A DNA stretch of 26,741 bases from Casp-actino8 sp046082625 (GCA_046082625.1 JBJTYE010000172.1:1-26741), one strand, 5' to 3'. Positions 1 through 9,132 are shown, counted from the stretch's first letter. The notes: generated by a model not told the origin, from the sequence alone. Numbers and translations are program-made.

Positions 1-12
1 ACATCGGGGTCG

Positions 13-18
13 AGACTA
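13..18 (-). promoter_or_regulatory. possible -10 box of a divergent gene leaving the left edge
   Basis: On the minus strand TAGTCT is followed 8 nt later by an ATG (positions 4-2). This resembles the -10/start arrangement at clpP, xerC and proS in this window. A second in-frame-open minus ATG lies at 50-48 and stays open to the edge for 16 codons. Which start is used, or whether there is a gene at all, cannot be decided because the coding part lies outside the window. Confidence 0.25.
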
Positions 19-48
19 GGGGCCGGGGACCGAGGAGCGTCACGCGCC

Positions 49-78
49 ATGAATCGGTCGCGGATGAATCGACCGTGG
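49..78. repeat. 15-bp imperfect tandem duplication upstream of the first gene
   Basis: ATGAATCGGTCGCGG (49-63) is followed directly by ATGAATCGACCGTGG (64-78), which matches at 12 of 15 positions. A more diverged third unit beginning ATGTCTCGG follows at 79. It lies in the short region between the left-edge divergent signal and the first PLP gene, so it could be an operator or simple slippage. No known binding motif is recognised. Confidence 0.4.
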
Positions 79-109
79 ATGTCTCGGATCACCGGTGACC
101 TGCCAGACT

Positions 110-116
110 GGAGAGG
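110..116 (+). promoter_or_regulatory. Shine-Dalgarno site fixing the start of the first PLP gene
   Basis: GGAGAGG lies 5 nt before the GTG at 122. It favours that GTG over the in-frame upstream GTG at 95, which has no purine-rich site in front of it. Confidence 0.6.
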
Positions 117-121
117 TGACC

Positions 122-1651
<1,530 letters not shown>

Positions 1652-1660
1652 CGTCGATCG

Positions 1661-2935
1661 ATGGCGGTCATCGGGTACCAGTGCGCGGCCTGCGGGACCG
1701 GTCTGCCCATCGCGACCCCTCTGCCATGGCGGTGTCCTCGGGAACAGGGCGATCGTCACCACGTTCTCGAGATCCTGGACGATGGCGGAGCTTTCGTCCG
1801 CGAAGTTGGCGAGGACAATCCCTTCATCCGTTACCGCGCCCAGATGGCATGGTGGGCCTTCGGTCGCTCGCACGGCATGGGTGACGATGAACTGGTCGGC
1901 CTGGTGGTGGATCTCGACGAGAACGTGGCTTCGGTGGCCGGCGTGGGATTCACCATGACGCCACTGGCCCGAGCCGACGCCTTGAGTGCCGAATTGGATT
2001 TCGTCTCCCACGGCGGAATCTGGATCAAAGACGAAACGGGAAACGTGGCGGGCAGCCAGAAGGCCCGTCATCTCCATTCGATCCTCCTTCATCTCCTCGT
2101 GGCCGAGGAACTGGGTCTGGTGCCGTGGTCGGAAGAACGTCCGTCATTGGCGATCGCTTCCTGCGGCAACGCGGCCATCGCAGCCGCCACTTTGGCTCGG
2201 GCGGTCGAGTGGCCGATCGACGTCTACATCCCTGAATGGGCGGGTGGGGAGGTGGTGGAGACTCTCGACGAACTCGGTGCGCGGGTGACCCGGTGCCGCC
2301 GTGGCGACCTTCCGGGAGATCCGACACTTCGCGAGTTCCGTTGCGCGGTTGCCCAGGGTGCGGTTCCGTTCAGCGTGCAAGGTCCGGAGAACACCCTGTG
2401 TCTCGACGGCGGCCGCACCATCGGTTGGGAGATGGCGGACCAACTGCGGGCCGTAGGTCTGGAATCACTCGATGCGATGTTCGTTCAGGTGGGTGGTGGA
2501 GCCTTCGCGGCATCGGTCTCGCGGGGCTTGGAGGAATCGGCGTTCCCTGCTCCGTTGTACGCAGTGCAGACCGCCGGGTGCGCGCCGTTGGCCCTAGCCT
2601 GGGACAGCGCGCGGTCGGACGACCGACCGGCTTCCCATTGGGCGCGACACATGTGGCCGTGGGAGACCGAACCGCATTCCTTGGCCGATGGAATCCTCGA
2701 CGACGAGACGTACGACTGGGTGGCCGATGTCGAACAACTCCGGCGAACCGGCGGTGGCGTCGTCGTAGCGGATGAGAGAGATGTCGTGGCGGCGGCGGAG
2801 ATGGGGCCGCGCCTCACAGGTATCGATGCCAGCCCCACCGGAACGGCGGGTCTCGCCGGTCTTCTCAGCCGACGCAGTTCACTCGACGACGGTTCGCGTT
2901 CGGCGGTGGTGTTCTCCGGCGTCAGGCGCGGGTGA
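1661..2935 (+). CDS. PLP-dependent threonine synthase-like enzyme
   Basis: This is a 424-residue fold-type II PLP enzyme. The likely Schiff-base lysine is K134 in GSQKARH, the usual place for the family's SxKxR motif. SCGNAAIAAA (about 168-178) is the PLP-contacting Asn loop, and VQVGGGAFAASV (about 273-284) is the Gly-rich phosphate loop. The N-terminus carries C8, C11 and C25 with nearby H33/H34. This recalls the small zinc-ribbon start of some threonine synthases, but it lacks a full four-cysteine set. The length fits the threonine synthase/threonine dehydratase branch. The gene starts 9 nt after the preceding PLP gene without a strong ribosome binding site, suggesting coupling. Its 3' end overlaps the convergent carbonic anhydrase by 14 bp. 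A bona fide ThrC would normally sit with hom or thrB, which are absent here, so no symbol is given. Confidence 0.8.
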   Translation: MAVIGYQCAACGTGLPIATPLPWRCPREQGDRHHVLEILDDGGAFVREVGEDNPFIRYRAQMAWWAFGRSHGMGDDELVGLVVDLDENVASVAGVGFTMTPLARADALSAELDFVSHGGIWIKDETGNVAGSQKARHLHSILLHLLVAEELGLVPWSEERPSLAIASCGNAAIAAATLARAVEWPIDVYIPEWAGGEVVETLDELGARVTRCRRGDLPGDPTLREFRCAVAQGAVPFSVQGPENTLCLDGGRTIGWEMADQLRAVGLESLDAMFVQVGGGAFAASVSRGLEESAFPAPLYAVQTAGCAPLALAWDSARSDDRPASHWARHMWPWETEPHSLADGILDDETYDWVADVEQLRRTGGGVVVADERDVVAAAEMGPRLTGIDASPTGTAGLAGLLSRRSSLDDGSRSAVVFSGVRRG

Positions 2936-3449
2936 CTTCGCGCAGCAGGCCGTCCTCCACGTCGTAGACGAATCCGCGGATGCGGTCCTTGTGCACGATG
3001 AAGGGACTCTGCTCCAAGCGGCGCATGTTCTGGGCCACACTGCGGTAGGGATCGTCGAACGACTCGACGGCCCACCACGGTCTGATTCCGCATTCTTCCT
3101 CGATCTCCCGTTTGAACTCGTCCTCGGTCACCCGCTGCAGTCCGCAGTCGGTGTGATGAACGAGAAGGATCTCCCGGGTTTCGAGGCGGCGCTGCGAGAT
3201 CACCAGGGACCGGATCACGTCGTCGGTGACAACGCCGCCAGCATTGCGGATGATGTGGGCGTCGCCGTGGTCCATGCCGAGAAGTTGGAACATGTCCATG
3301 CGACTGTCCATGCAGGCGACCACGGCCAGGTGGCGTCGCGGCACGAGTTGCAGCCCGTGATCGGGAAACGATGCGGCGAAGACTTTGTTGTAGCCGAGGA
3401 GTTCATCGGCATTGGGACGGGAATCGGGGTCACGGGCCACGGCGCTCAT
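2922..3449 (-). CDS. beta-carbonic anhydrase (Rv1284/CanA-like)
   Basis: This 175-residue cytosolic zinc enzyme interconverts CO2 and bicarbonate. The beta-class signature is complete: C46-x-D48-x-R50 in ACMDSRMD, and H99-x-x-C102 in HHTDCG. C46, H99 and C102 would bind zinc, with the D48/R50 dyad gating the site. The segment IIRNAGGVVTDDVIRSL is also typical. Overall length and motifs closely resemble the short mycobacterial Rv1284-type enzymes as I recall them, rather than the longer plant-type ones. The gene is transcribed divergently from clpP, with only 29 bp between the start codons, and converges tail to tail with the PLP gene, overlapping it by 14 bp. No good ribosome binding site precedes the ATG, so it may have a very short leader. 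A role in supplying bicarbonate to carboxylases is an inference from the family. Confidence 0.93.
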   Translation of the reverse strand: MSAVARDPDSRPNADELLGYNKVFAASFPDHGLQLVPRRHLAVVACMDSRMDMFQLLGMDHGDAHIIRNAGGVVTDDVIRSLVISQRRLETREILLVHHTDCGLQRVTEDEFKREIEEECGIRPWWAVESFDDPYRSVAQNMRRLEQSPFIVHKDRIRGFVYDVEDGLLREVTRA

Positions 3450-3466
3450 TCTGCCCGAGTCACGGG

Positions 3467-3472
3467 TAGTCT
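3467..3472 (+). promoter_or_regulatory. leaderless -10 box of clpP
   Basis: TAGTCT fits the actinobacterial TAnnnT -10 consensus. Its last T is 6 nt before the clpP ATG at 3479, so transcription would begin at or next to the A of the start codon. There is no Shine-Dalgarno sequence in the gap. No clear -35 is seen, which is common in these genomes. Confidence 0.55.
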
Positions 3473-3478
3473 CGCCGC

Positions 3479-4093
3479 ATGACCTCGGATCCCCGAACGA
3501 CTTCCGTCATCAGTCCGTCGGCCCTCGATTCGGCCGACATGGCCGGTCGTGCCGACATCTTCACCCGCCTCCTGAAGAACAGGGTGGTCATGCTGGGAAC
3601 CGACGTCAACGACGACATCGCCAATCAGATCTGCGCCCAGTTGCTGTACCTCGAAGGCGAGGATCCCGAATCCGACATCTGGCTCTACATCAATTCCCCC
3701 GGCGGCTCGGTCACGGCCGGAATGGCCATCTACGACACCATGCAATTCGTGAGCTGCGACGTGGCCACGGTGTGCATGGGCTTGGCGGCGTCGATGGGCC
3801 AATTCCTGCTCACGGCCGGGGCGAACGGCAAGCGCTACACCCTTCCCAATGCCCGCATCATGATGCACCAGCCACTGGCCGGACTGCGCGGCCAGGCCAC
3901 CGACATCTCCATCCAGGTGGAGCAGTTGGCTTACACCAAGCGGCGGATGGCTGAATTGACGGCACATCATTCGGGCCAGACGTTGGAGCGAATTCAGGCC
4001 GATGCCGAAAGAGATCGTTGGTTCACGGCCGAACAGGCCAAGGAATACGGTCTCGTCGACAAGGTCATCTTGAAGCGCGGCGAGATCATCTGA
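3479..4093 (+). CDS. clpP: ATP-dependent Clp protease proteolytic subunit ClpP
   Basis: This 204-residue serine peptidase forms the ClpP chamber that degrades proteins fed by ClpX or ClpC. The catalytic triad is intact: S105 in GLAASMGQ, H130 in MMHQP and D179 in AERDRWF. The spacings (25 and 49 residues) match the E. coli enzyme. INSPGGSVTAG forms the oxyanion strand region. The first 25 residues are a probable propeptide or axial-loop segment. In most actinobacteria clpP genes come as a clpP1-clpP2 pair beside clpX. Here a single copy stands alone between a divergent carbonic anhydrase and a convergent lipoprotein gene. A second copy elsewhere is therefore expected if the organism follows the P1P2 rule. 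The start looks leaderless because TAGTCT lies 6 nt upstream. Confidence 0.97.
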   Translation: MTSDPRTTSVISPSALDSADMAGRADIFTRLLKNRVVMLGTDVNDDIANQICAQLLYLEGEDPESDIWLYINSPGGSVTAGMAIYDTMQFVSCDVATVCMGLAASMGQFLLTAGANGKRYTLPNARIMMHQPLAGLRGQATDISIQVEQLAYTKRRMAELTAHHSGQTLERIQADAERDRWFTAEQAKEYGLVDKVILKRGEII

Positions 4094-4118
4094 CGTTCGG
4101 TCGATCTCGTTCGGGTGA

Positions 4119-4541
4119 TCACGGAACGTAGGGGCCTTCGAGACCGATGACATCGGGCATCTGGAACCCGCACGTGGCCTCCACCCAGCGTTCGACGTCC
4201 CGGGCCGGTCGTTCGGTGGCATAGGCCGCGTCGGCCAGCGACTGACCGCTGGCCGGATCCGATGGATCACTGGCGGCAGCCATTTCCACCAGGTCGGTGA
4301 GGGCCTGCCACTCGTCTTCGATGGCGATGGGGGTGATGCCGTTCAGTTGGCGGAAACGTGTGACCAGCCCGTCGACATCGTTCCCATCGACCGGCTCAGC
4401 GGTCAAGTCGGGGAGCGAGCGGTTCAGTTCACCGCAGAATCGAGTGGCACTGCGATCGGTGTCGCTACACGACGCGACCATCGTCGTGACGCCGAACACG
4501 ACTGCCACGGCGGACATCCCGACCGCTGCCACTTTGAACAT
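4119..4541 (-). CDS. small putative lipoprotein of unknown function
   Basis: This 140-residue protein has an N-terminal hydrophobic segment (about 2-22) ending in a lipobox VAS-C with C25 as the lipidation site. It is predicted to be cleaved by signal peptidase II and anchored outside the membrane. The mature part is acidic and predicted helical, with two further cysteines (C36 and C124) that could form a disulfide. No enzyme motif is recognised. The start ATG at 4541 has no strong ribosome binding site; GAGACT lies 6 nt upstream and is a weak match to the leaderless -10 pattern seen at other genes here. It converges on clpP with a 25-bp gap that shows no hairpin terminator, and diverges from comM. 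Confidence 0.75.
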   Translation of the reverse strand: MFKVAAVGMSAVAVVFGVTTMVASCSDTDRSATRFCGELNRSLPDLTAEPVDGNDVDGLVTRFRQLNGITPIAIEDEWQALTDLVEMAAASDPSDPASGQSLADAAYATERPARDVERWVEATCGFQMPDVIGLEGPYVP

Positions 4542-4586
4542 GACCCCAGTCTCTCAGGTGGGATCGGTGCAGTCGGGTCACCGCAT

Positions 4587-4599
4587 CCACCTTCGGTGG
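4587..4599. other. small inverted repeat between the lipoprotein gene and comM
   Basis: CCACCTTCGGTGG can fold into a 4-5 bp hairpin in the 94-bp divergent region. It has no T-run, so it is not an intrinsic terminator. No convincing -10/-35 pair for comM could be picked out here. Confidence 0.3.
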
Positions 4600-4635
4600 T
4601 CCCAACATTGGTGACGTGAGGAATCGGAGGCGACG

Positions 4636-6189
4636 ATGGCGCTTTGTGCGGTAGCGGCGGCCGGATTCTCGGCCGGTGTGGGCTGTTGCGTGACGGTCGA
4701 AGTCCACATCGGTCAAGGGTTGCCCACTTTCACCATCCTCGGTCGTCCCGATGACGTGTGTCGCGAGTCGCGAGACCGGATCCGCGCCGCCGTCACGAAC
4801 AGCGGACTCCACTGGCCGACGCGTCGCATCACCATGAATTTGCTCCCTTCCGAGCAACGCAAGGTCGGCGCGGCACTCGATGTCGCCATGTCCGTCGGGC
4901 TCCTGATCGCCGACGAGCAACTCCCGTCCGCCTGCGCCGAGGGCTTGGTATTCGTCGGCGAATTGGCCCTCGACGGTCGTATACGACCTGTGACAGGTGT
5001 GGTGGCGATGGTGGAGGCGTGGCGTCGCTCGCGCCTTTCCGATGGAGCGGAGTGTCACGGTGTGGTCGTACCGCGTGACAACGCCGATGAGGCATCGGTC
5101 TTCGGCGATGTACGCGTCCTCGTCGTCGACGATCTGAACGGTCTGGTGGAACGACTGCGTCGAGGCAAGCCGTGGTCCGATGCATCCTCCGTAGAGCCGT
5201 CGGGGACATCGGCGCCATCGCGGAGCGACATGTCGGGAGACGAGGGGTTGGACCTCGCCGATGTGTCGGGACAGGCCGCCGGACGACTCGGTGTCGAATT
5301 GGCTGCCAGCGGTGGACACCATCTCCTCTTGGTCGGACCTCCTGGATCAGGAAAGACGATGCTGGCGCAACGACTCCCGGGGCTGCTCCCGCTCCTCGAC
5401 GAGCGGACGGCGGTGGAGGCGACGCTGGTGCAGTCGGCCGCCGGGCGGGGCGCTTCGCTGGTTCGAAACCCACCCATGCGGGCACCGCATCACACCGCCA
5501 GCACGGTGTCGATCATCGGCGGATCGGCTCTGCGACCCGGAGAGGTCAGCTTGGCGCACGGCGGTGTTCTGTTCCTCGACGAACTCGGAGAGTTCGCTCC
5601 CTCGACTCTCGACGGATTGAGGCAGCCGCTCGAATCCGGAGAGGTCCACCTCACCCGCGCCGACTCGCGGGTGGTGCTCCCGGCTCGCTTCATTCTGGTG
5701 GGGGCCACCAACCCGTGTCCCTGCGGAAACGGCGCGCCGGGACGTTGTGCCTGCGACGAAACGGCGTTGGCCAAGTACCGGAGACGTTTCAGCGGTCCTC
5801 TCTTGGACAGATTCGATCTCCGCGTCCTGGTGACGCGTCCCTCGGTCGAAGAGCTTCTCAGCAACGGACGCGGTGAAGCATCGGCCACCGTCAGGGCCCG
5901 AGTGGCCGAGACGCGGCGGGTGGCCATCGCCCGGCAGGGGCGGCTCAATGCCCAAATCTCTGGAGAAGAACTCGAGGAGTATGCGCCGGTCGACGTCGCC
6001 GGTCGGGGGCTGCTTCGACGCGAGTTGGAGGGTGGACGGCTGACCGGGCGCGGCTTGCATCGCATCCGACGCGTGGCGCGCACGCTGGCGGATGGTCGGG
6101 GCCAGATCGACGCGGTGGAGGAGGTCGACATCGCCACGGCGTTGTCCTTGCGTGCACCGATCGGAGGTCGACATGCCTTTGACGGGTGA
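4636..6189 (+). CDS. comM: ComM/YifB family AAA+ ATPase (Mg-chelatase-like)
   Basis: This 517-residue AAA+ protein belongs to the ComM family, which in Vibrio acts as a helicase promoting branch migration during natural transformation. Residues 1-175 are the ChlI-type N-terminal domain (SAGVGCCVTVEVHIGQGLP start, NLLPSEQRKVG). The ATPase core carries Walker A GPPGSGKT (234-241) and Walker B VLFLDE (311-316). NPCPCG with CAC nearby (359-373) is the family's cysteine cluster. SGPLLDRFDL (386-395) carries a likely arginine finger, and a C-terminal Mg-chelatase-associated domain follows. GGAGG at 4626-4630, 5 nt before the ATG, supports the start. The 3' end overlaps dprA by 17 bp, so the two DNA-uptake/recombination genes are coupled. 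Whether this organism is competent cannot be told from the window. Confidence 0.94.
   Translation: MALCAVAAAGFSAGVGCCVTVEVHIGQGLPTFTILGRPDDVCRESRDRIRAAVTNSGLHWPTRRITMNLLPSEQRKVGAALDVAMSVGLLIADEQLPSACAEGLVFVGELALDGRIRPVTGVVAMVEAWRRSRLSDGAECHGVVVPRDNADEASVFGDVRVLVVDDLNGLVERLRRGKPWSDASSVEPSGTSAPSRSDMSGDEGLDLADVSGQAAGRLGVELAASGGHHLLLVGPPGSGKTMLAQRLPGLLPLLDERTAVEATLVQSAAGRGASLVRNPPMRAPHHTASTVSIIGGSALRPGEVSLAHGGVLFLDELGEFAPSTLDGLRQPLESGEVHLTRADSRVVLPARFILVGATNPCPCGNGAPGRCACDETALAKYRRRFSGPLLDRFDLRVLVTRPSVEELLSNGRGEASATVRARVAETRRVAIARQGRLNAQISGEELEEYAPVDVAGRGLLRRELEGGRLTGRGLHRIRRVARTLADGRGQIDAVEEVDIATALSLRAPIGGRHAFDG
6163..6167 (+). promoter_or_regulatory. Shine-Dalgarno site fixing the dprA start
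   Basis: GGAGG lies inside the end of comM, 5 nt before ATG 6173. It selects this codon over the upstream in-frame ATG at 6092, whose extra residues are an arginine-rich translation of comM sequence. Confidence 0.65.
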
Positions 6190-7312
6190 GGATCGGAGGT
6201 CTGCGATCCGCTTGGCGACTTTGCCGGGAATGACGCCGGGTCGACTGCGTTCGCTCTTACGTTGCGAACGTCCGGCGGCCGTGGAACGACGGATCATCGG
6301 CGATCCGGGCTCGATCGAGTCGACGCCGAGGGTGTCGACTCGCAGGCATGTCGATGACTCGTTGTCGAAGATCTGGAGTGCCGAACTCGTGGTAGCCCGC
6401 GAGCCGCATGTCGCCGACGACCAGCAGGTGTACTTGCTCGGTGATGCCGACTATCCCTGGCAGTTGGCGCAGGACCCGTCGGCGCCTGCGCTGCTCTTCG
6501 CACTCGGTTCGCTCGAATGCTTGTCGGCTCGCCGCGTGGGAATCATCGGCACTCGTCATGCCACCGCCTACGGACGATCGATGGCGCGATCGCTCGGTCG
6601 AGCGTTGGCCGATCACGGTGTGGGCATCGTGTCCGGCCTGGCTCGCGGTATCGATGTCAGCGCGCATCGCGGGGCCTTCGACGCGGAGGATCCCGAACGT
6701 GGGTCCGCCGTCGCGGTGGTGGCGAGCGGACTCGATGTGGTGTATCCCCCTGAACATCGTGAAATCTGGAATCGCATCGCCGTCGAGGGCGTACTCCTCG
6801 GTGAGTCGCCTCCGGGAACGACTCCGTTGCCGTATCGCTTTCCTCTTCGCAATCGGATCATCGCCGCGCTGAGCGAAGTGGTGGTGGTCGTGGAATCGAA
6901 GGTCGACGGCGGATCCATGATCACCGTGCGCCATGCCCTCCGGCGGGGGGTGACCGTGATGGCGGTCCCGGGAGCGACGTCCACTCCGGCTTCGGCGGGG
7001 ACCAATCTCCTTCTGCGTGACGGCGCCTCGATAGTGCTTTCGGCCGACGACGTCCTGTGCGCGCTGGACCTCGACACCCGTCGACGTCATCCTTTCGACG
7101 ACCTGAGACCGCGGCCCACGGGACACGAGGCGGAGGTGCTGGCTCTCTTCGGGGCAGATCCCCTCACACTCGATGATGTCGTGGCTCTCGACGCGAGGGC
7201 GTCGAATCTCGGGGTGGGTCGCGTGGCAATGTCCCTCGGGCGATTGGAGGCTCAAGGTTGGATCGGATGCACGGGTGGATGGTTCGAGCGATTGGGCGAT
7301 CTTCGGACATGA
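6173..7312 (+). CDS. dprA: DNA-processing protein DprA (Smf)
   Basis: This 379-residue protein binds incoming single-stranded DNA and loads RecA during transformation; many non-competent bacteria also keep it. The Rossmann-like core is clear: VGIIGTRHATAYG begins it (about 119), followed by SGLARGIDVSAHRGA, AVVASGLDVVYPPEH, GTTPLPYRFPLRNRIIAALS, VVVESKVDGGSMITVRHAL and a closing AVPG with GTNLLLRDGA. The first 90 residues form a helical N-terminal region. A C-terminal winged-helix-like segment (about 320-375) includes LTLDDVVALDARASNLGVGR. It overlaps comM by 17 bp and is followed after 40 bp by xerC. The comM-dprA-xerC-whiG order is, to my recollection, conserved in Streptomyces and other actinobacteria, which supports the call. 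Confidence 0.95.
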   Translation: MPLTGEDRRSAIRLATLPGMTPGRLRSLLRCERPAAVERRIIGDPGSIESTPRVSTRRHVDDSLSKIWSAELVVAREPHVADDQQVYLLGDADYPWQLAQDPSAPALLFALGSLECLSARRVGIIGTRHATAYGRSMARSLGRALADHGVGIVSGLARGIDVSAHRGAFDAEDPERGSAVAVVASGLDVVYPPEHREIWNRIAVEGVLLGESPPGTTPLPYRFPLRNRIIAALSEVVVVVESKVDGGSMITVRHALRRGVTVMAVPGATSTPASAGTNLLLRDGASIVLSADDVLCALDLDTRRRHPFDDLRPRPTGHEAEVLALFGADPLTLDDVVALDARASNLGVGRVAMSLGRLEAQGWIGCTGGWFERLGDLRT

Positions 7313-7340
7313 GCGAGACCACTCGGGCATCGCAGATCGG

Positions 7341-7346
7341 TACTGT
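7341..7346 (+). promoter_or_regulatory. leaderless -10 box of xerC
   Basis: TACTGT matches TAnnnT and its last base is exactly 6 nt before a GTG (7353) that gives a normal-length XerC. No Shine-Dalgarno sequence is present. The box and start together support a leaderless GTG mRNA and argue against upstream in-frame starts. Confidence 0.55.
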
Positions 7347-7352
7347 TTCCTC

Positions 7353-8258
7353 GTGGCCGATGATTCCGAACCCGCGGTGGAGCTTCGCGACTGGTCGGTG
7401 GAGACGTGGATCGGAACGCTCAGCGCGTCCTCGGCCCACACGATCACGGCTTATCGACGTGATCTCCTCGATTTCGTGGCATGGTGCGAACGAGGTGGGC
7501 TGAATCATCCGCGCACGGTGGACCGTTTGGCTCTGCGTCGCTATCTGGCGTATCTGAACACGCGGCAGTACGCCAAGAGAACCATCGCCCGCAAGGCATC
7601 GGCTCTACGCCGCTATTTCGCCTGGGCCAGGAGAACGGGAGTCGTCGAGTCCGATCCGGCTTCGTCGCTGCGGGCTCCGACCGGCGAAGGTCGTCTGCCG
7701 CGCGTCCTCGACGGAGCGGAATTGCATGCGATCCTGGAACCAGGTGCCGACACCGAGGACCAGGCAGCGTGGAAGTGCCGTCGCGACGATGCGGTTCTCG
7801 AAGTCCTCTACGGCAGCGGTCTGCGCGTCAGTGAACTATGCGCATTGGACCTGGACTCGGTGAATCTGGCCCGTCATGTGGTGACCGTCTGGGGAAAAGG
7901 CGGAAAGGAACGCCGAGTTCCGCTGTCGGCTGCCAGCGTCGAGTCACTGACGGATTGGATGGCAATTCGTGGCGAGGTCGAGGGCGACGAGTCCGGCGCG
8001 GCGCTGTTCCTCAACGCCCACGGAAGGCGCCTGGGGACGCGCGATGTTCGGCGAATTCTCGACGAGCGAGCGAAGAGTCCGACCCATCCTCACGCCCTCC
8101 GCCACACCTACGCGACGCATCTCCTCGACGGAGGTGCCGATCTGCGGTCGGTGCAAGAGCTTCTCGGTCACGCTGACGTCGTCACGACCCAGCGGTACAC
8201 CCATGTGAGCAAGGAACGGCTCCGGTCGGTGTATTCCATCACTCACCCCCGGGCCTGA
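7353..8258 (+). CDS. xerC: tyrosine recombinase XerC
   Basis: This 301-residue site-specific recombinase resolves chromosome dimers at dif with its partner XerD. The N-terminal SAM-like core-binding domain spans about 10-100 (SAHTITAYRRDLLDF). The catalytic domain has the complete set: R158 in GSGLRVSEL, K182 in WGKGGKERRVPL, H247 and R250 in HALRHTYATHLL, H273 in LLGHADVVTT and nucleophile Y282 in TQRYTHVS. The GTG at 7353 gives the family's usual length and follows a TAnnnT box by 6 nt. An open frame extends upstream to 7173, but that part overlaps dprA and has no homology features. It lies in the comM-dprA-xerC-whiG chromosomal context, so it is a housekeeping Xer protein rather than a phage integrase. 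XerC and XerD are hard to tell apart by eye; synteny favours XerC. Confidence 0.93.
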   Translation: MADDSEPAVELRDWSVETWIGTLSASSAHTITAYRRDLLDFVAWCERGGLNHPRTVDRLALRRYLAYLNTRQYAKRTIARKASALRRYFAWARRTGVVESDPASSLRAPTGEGRLPRVLDGAELHAILEPGADTEDQAAWKCRRDDAVLEVLYGSGLRVSELCALDLDSVNLARHVVTVWGKGGKERRVPLSAASVESLTDWMAIRGEVEGDESGAALFLNAHGRRLGTRDVRRILDERAKSPTHPHALRHTYATHLLDGGADLRSVQELLGHADVVTTQRYTHVSKERLRSVYSITHPRA

Positions 8259-8307
8259 ACCAGGGGCGACCGCTGCGACCATGACCGTCTGCAGTCCCCG
8301 GGTGACC

Positions 8308-8313
8308 GATAAT
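8308..8313 (+). promoter_or_regulatory. candidate -10 box of whiG
   Basis: GATAAT lies 9 nt before the ATG at 8323 and would place the transcript start 2-4 nt before the codon. No Shine-Dalgarno sequence follows, so the mRNA would be leaderless or nearly so. The first base departs from the TAnnnT consensus. Confidence 0.35.
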
Positions 8314-8322
8314 TGAGCCGTC

Positions 8323-9093
8323 ATGGAGCAGAGTCCCACCCGCCCGCAACCGGCCATCGATCGCGCTTGGTCCCGATGGACCTCCGGCCGCGACGTTGCG
8401 GCACGCGAGCAGCTCATCGTTCACTATTCGCCTCTGGTGAAGTTCGTGGCCGGCCGCGTGGCGGCAGGTCTGCCTGCAGGCACCGACACGGGCGAATTGA
8501 TCGGCACGGGCATCTTCGGATTGATGGATGCAGTGGAGCGTTTCGATCCCTCGCTCGGATTCAAGTTCGAGACCTTTGCCGTTCCGCGCATCAAGGGTGC
8601 CATGCTCGACGGACTTCGAGCATTGGACTGGGTGCCGCGATCGGTGCGCTCTCGCTCGCGTCGGATCGAAAGTGCCGTGTCCCGGCTCAGTCACGAACTC
8701 AAGCGAAGCCCGACGGATGAGGAGTTGTGCGCTGAGCTCGAGATCGACAACGACGAACTCCAGCGTTGGCTGGGGATGATCGCGGTCGCGAACGTCGGTC
8801 CCTTGGATCACGTGGTGGCGGGGCCGAATGAAGGTGAGCCTCGCCAACTGCCTCCCTCGAACGACGATGGTCCTGATGCCGTGGTGGAGGACCGGGAACT
8901 GCGCCACGTGATGCGCCAGGAGATCAGGAATCTCCCCGAGCGGGAGCGGACGGTCGTGGCGTTGTACTACGACGAGGGAATGACCCTGGCCGAAATCGGC
9001 TCGGTCCTCGGCGTCACCGAGAGTCGCGTGTCGCAGATCCACTCCAAGGCCATCATCTTGCTGCGCTCGCAGATGGCGGCAGCCGGCATCTGA
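8323..9093 (+). CDS. whiG: WhiG/FliA-family RNA polymerase sigma factor
   Basis: This 256-residue sigma-70 family factor is of the FliA/WhiG group. Region 2 (about 27-100) contains LVKFVAGRVAAGLP, the core-binding IGTGIFGLMDAVERFDP and the -10 recognition segment FETFAVPRIKGAMLDGLR, a group hallmark. DWVPRSVRSRSRRIE begins region 3 (about 102-155, with SPTDEELCAELEI). Region 4 (about 200-250) has the -35-binding helix-turn-helix TLAEIGSVLGVTESRVSQI. In Streptomyces WhiG starts sporulation in aerial hyphae; in motile bacteria the same group drives flagellar and chemotaxis genes. The position between xerC and the LytM-rpsB block matches the Streptomyces whiG neighbourhood as I recall it, so the symbol is justified by synteny. 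What it controls here is unknown. Confidence 0.92.
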   Translation: MEQSPTRPQPAIDRAWSRWTSGRDVAAREQLIVHYSPLVKFVAGRVAAGLPAGTDTGELIGTGIFGLMDAVERFDPSLGFKFETFAVPRIKGAMLDGLRALDWVPRSVRSRSRRIESAVSRLSHELKRSPTDEELCAELEIDNDELQRWLGMIAVANVGPLDHVVAGPNEGEPRQLPPSNDDGPDAVVEDRELRHVMRQEIRNLPERERTVVALYYDEGMTLAEIGSVLGVTESRVSQIHSKAIILLRSQMAAAGI

Positions 9094-9120
9094 AGCGGCC
9101 GGTTCGCGGCTCGCCGGTCC

Positions 9121-9132
9121 CACCTTCGGGTG
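9121..9132 (+). other. UUCG hairpin abutting the LytM gene start
   Basis: CACC-TTCG-GGTG folds into a 4-bp stem closed by a stable C(UUCG)G tetraloop, and the ATG at 9133 follows immediately. It also contains the alternative GTG at 9130. It might weaken initiation, but the stem is short. Confidence 0.35.

Noticed and set aside
4094..4118. Possible bidirectional terminator between clpP and the lipoprotein gene
   Set aside because: No inverted repeat of useful length or T-run is seen in the 25 bp.
7173..7352. Upstream extension of xerC by 60 codons
   Set aside because: It overlaps dprA and shows no recombinase features. The GTG at 7353 with a TAnnnT box gives the normal length.
4636..8258. 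comM-dprA-xerC as a mobile or novel DNA-uptake island
   Set aside because: These are conserved housekeeping genes in their usual actinobacterial context. There are no transposase, integrase or att-like signals, and codon use looks like the neighbours.
8259..8322. Possible terminator after xerC
   Set aside because: Only a 4-bp CCTG/CAGG stem without a T-run is present, too weak to call.
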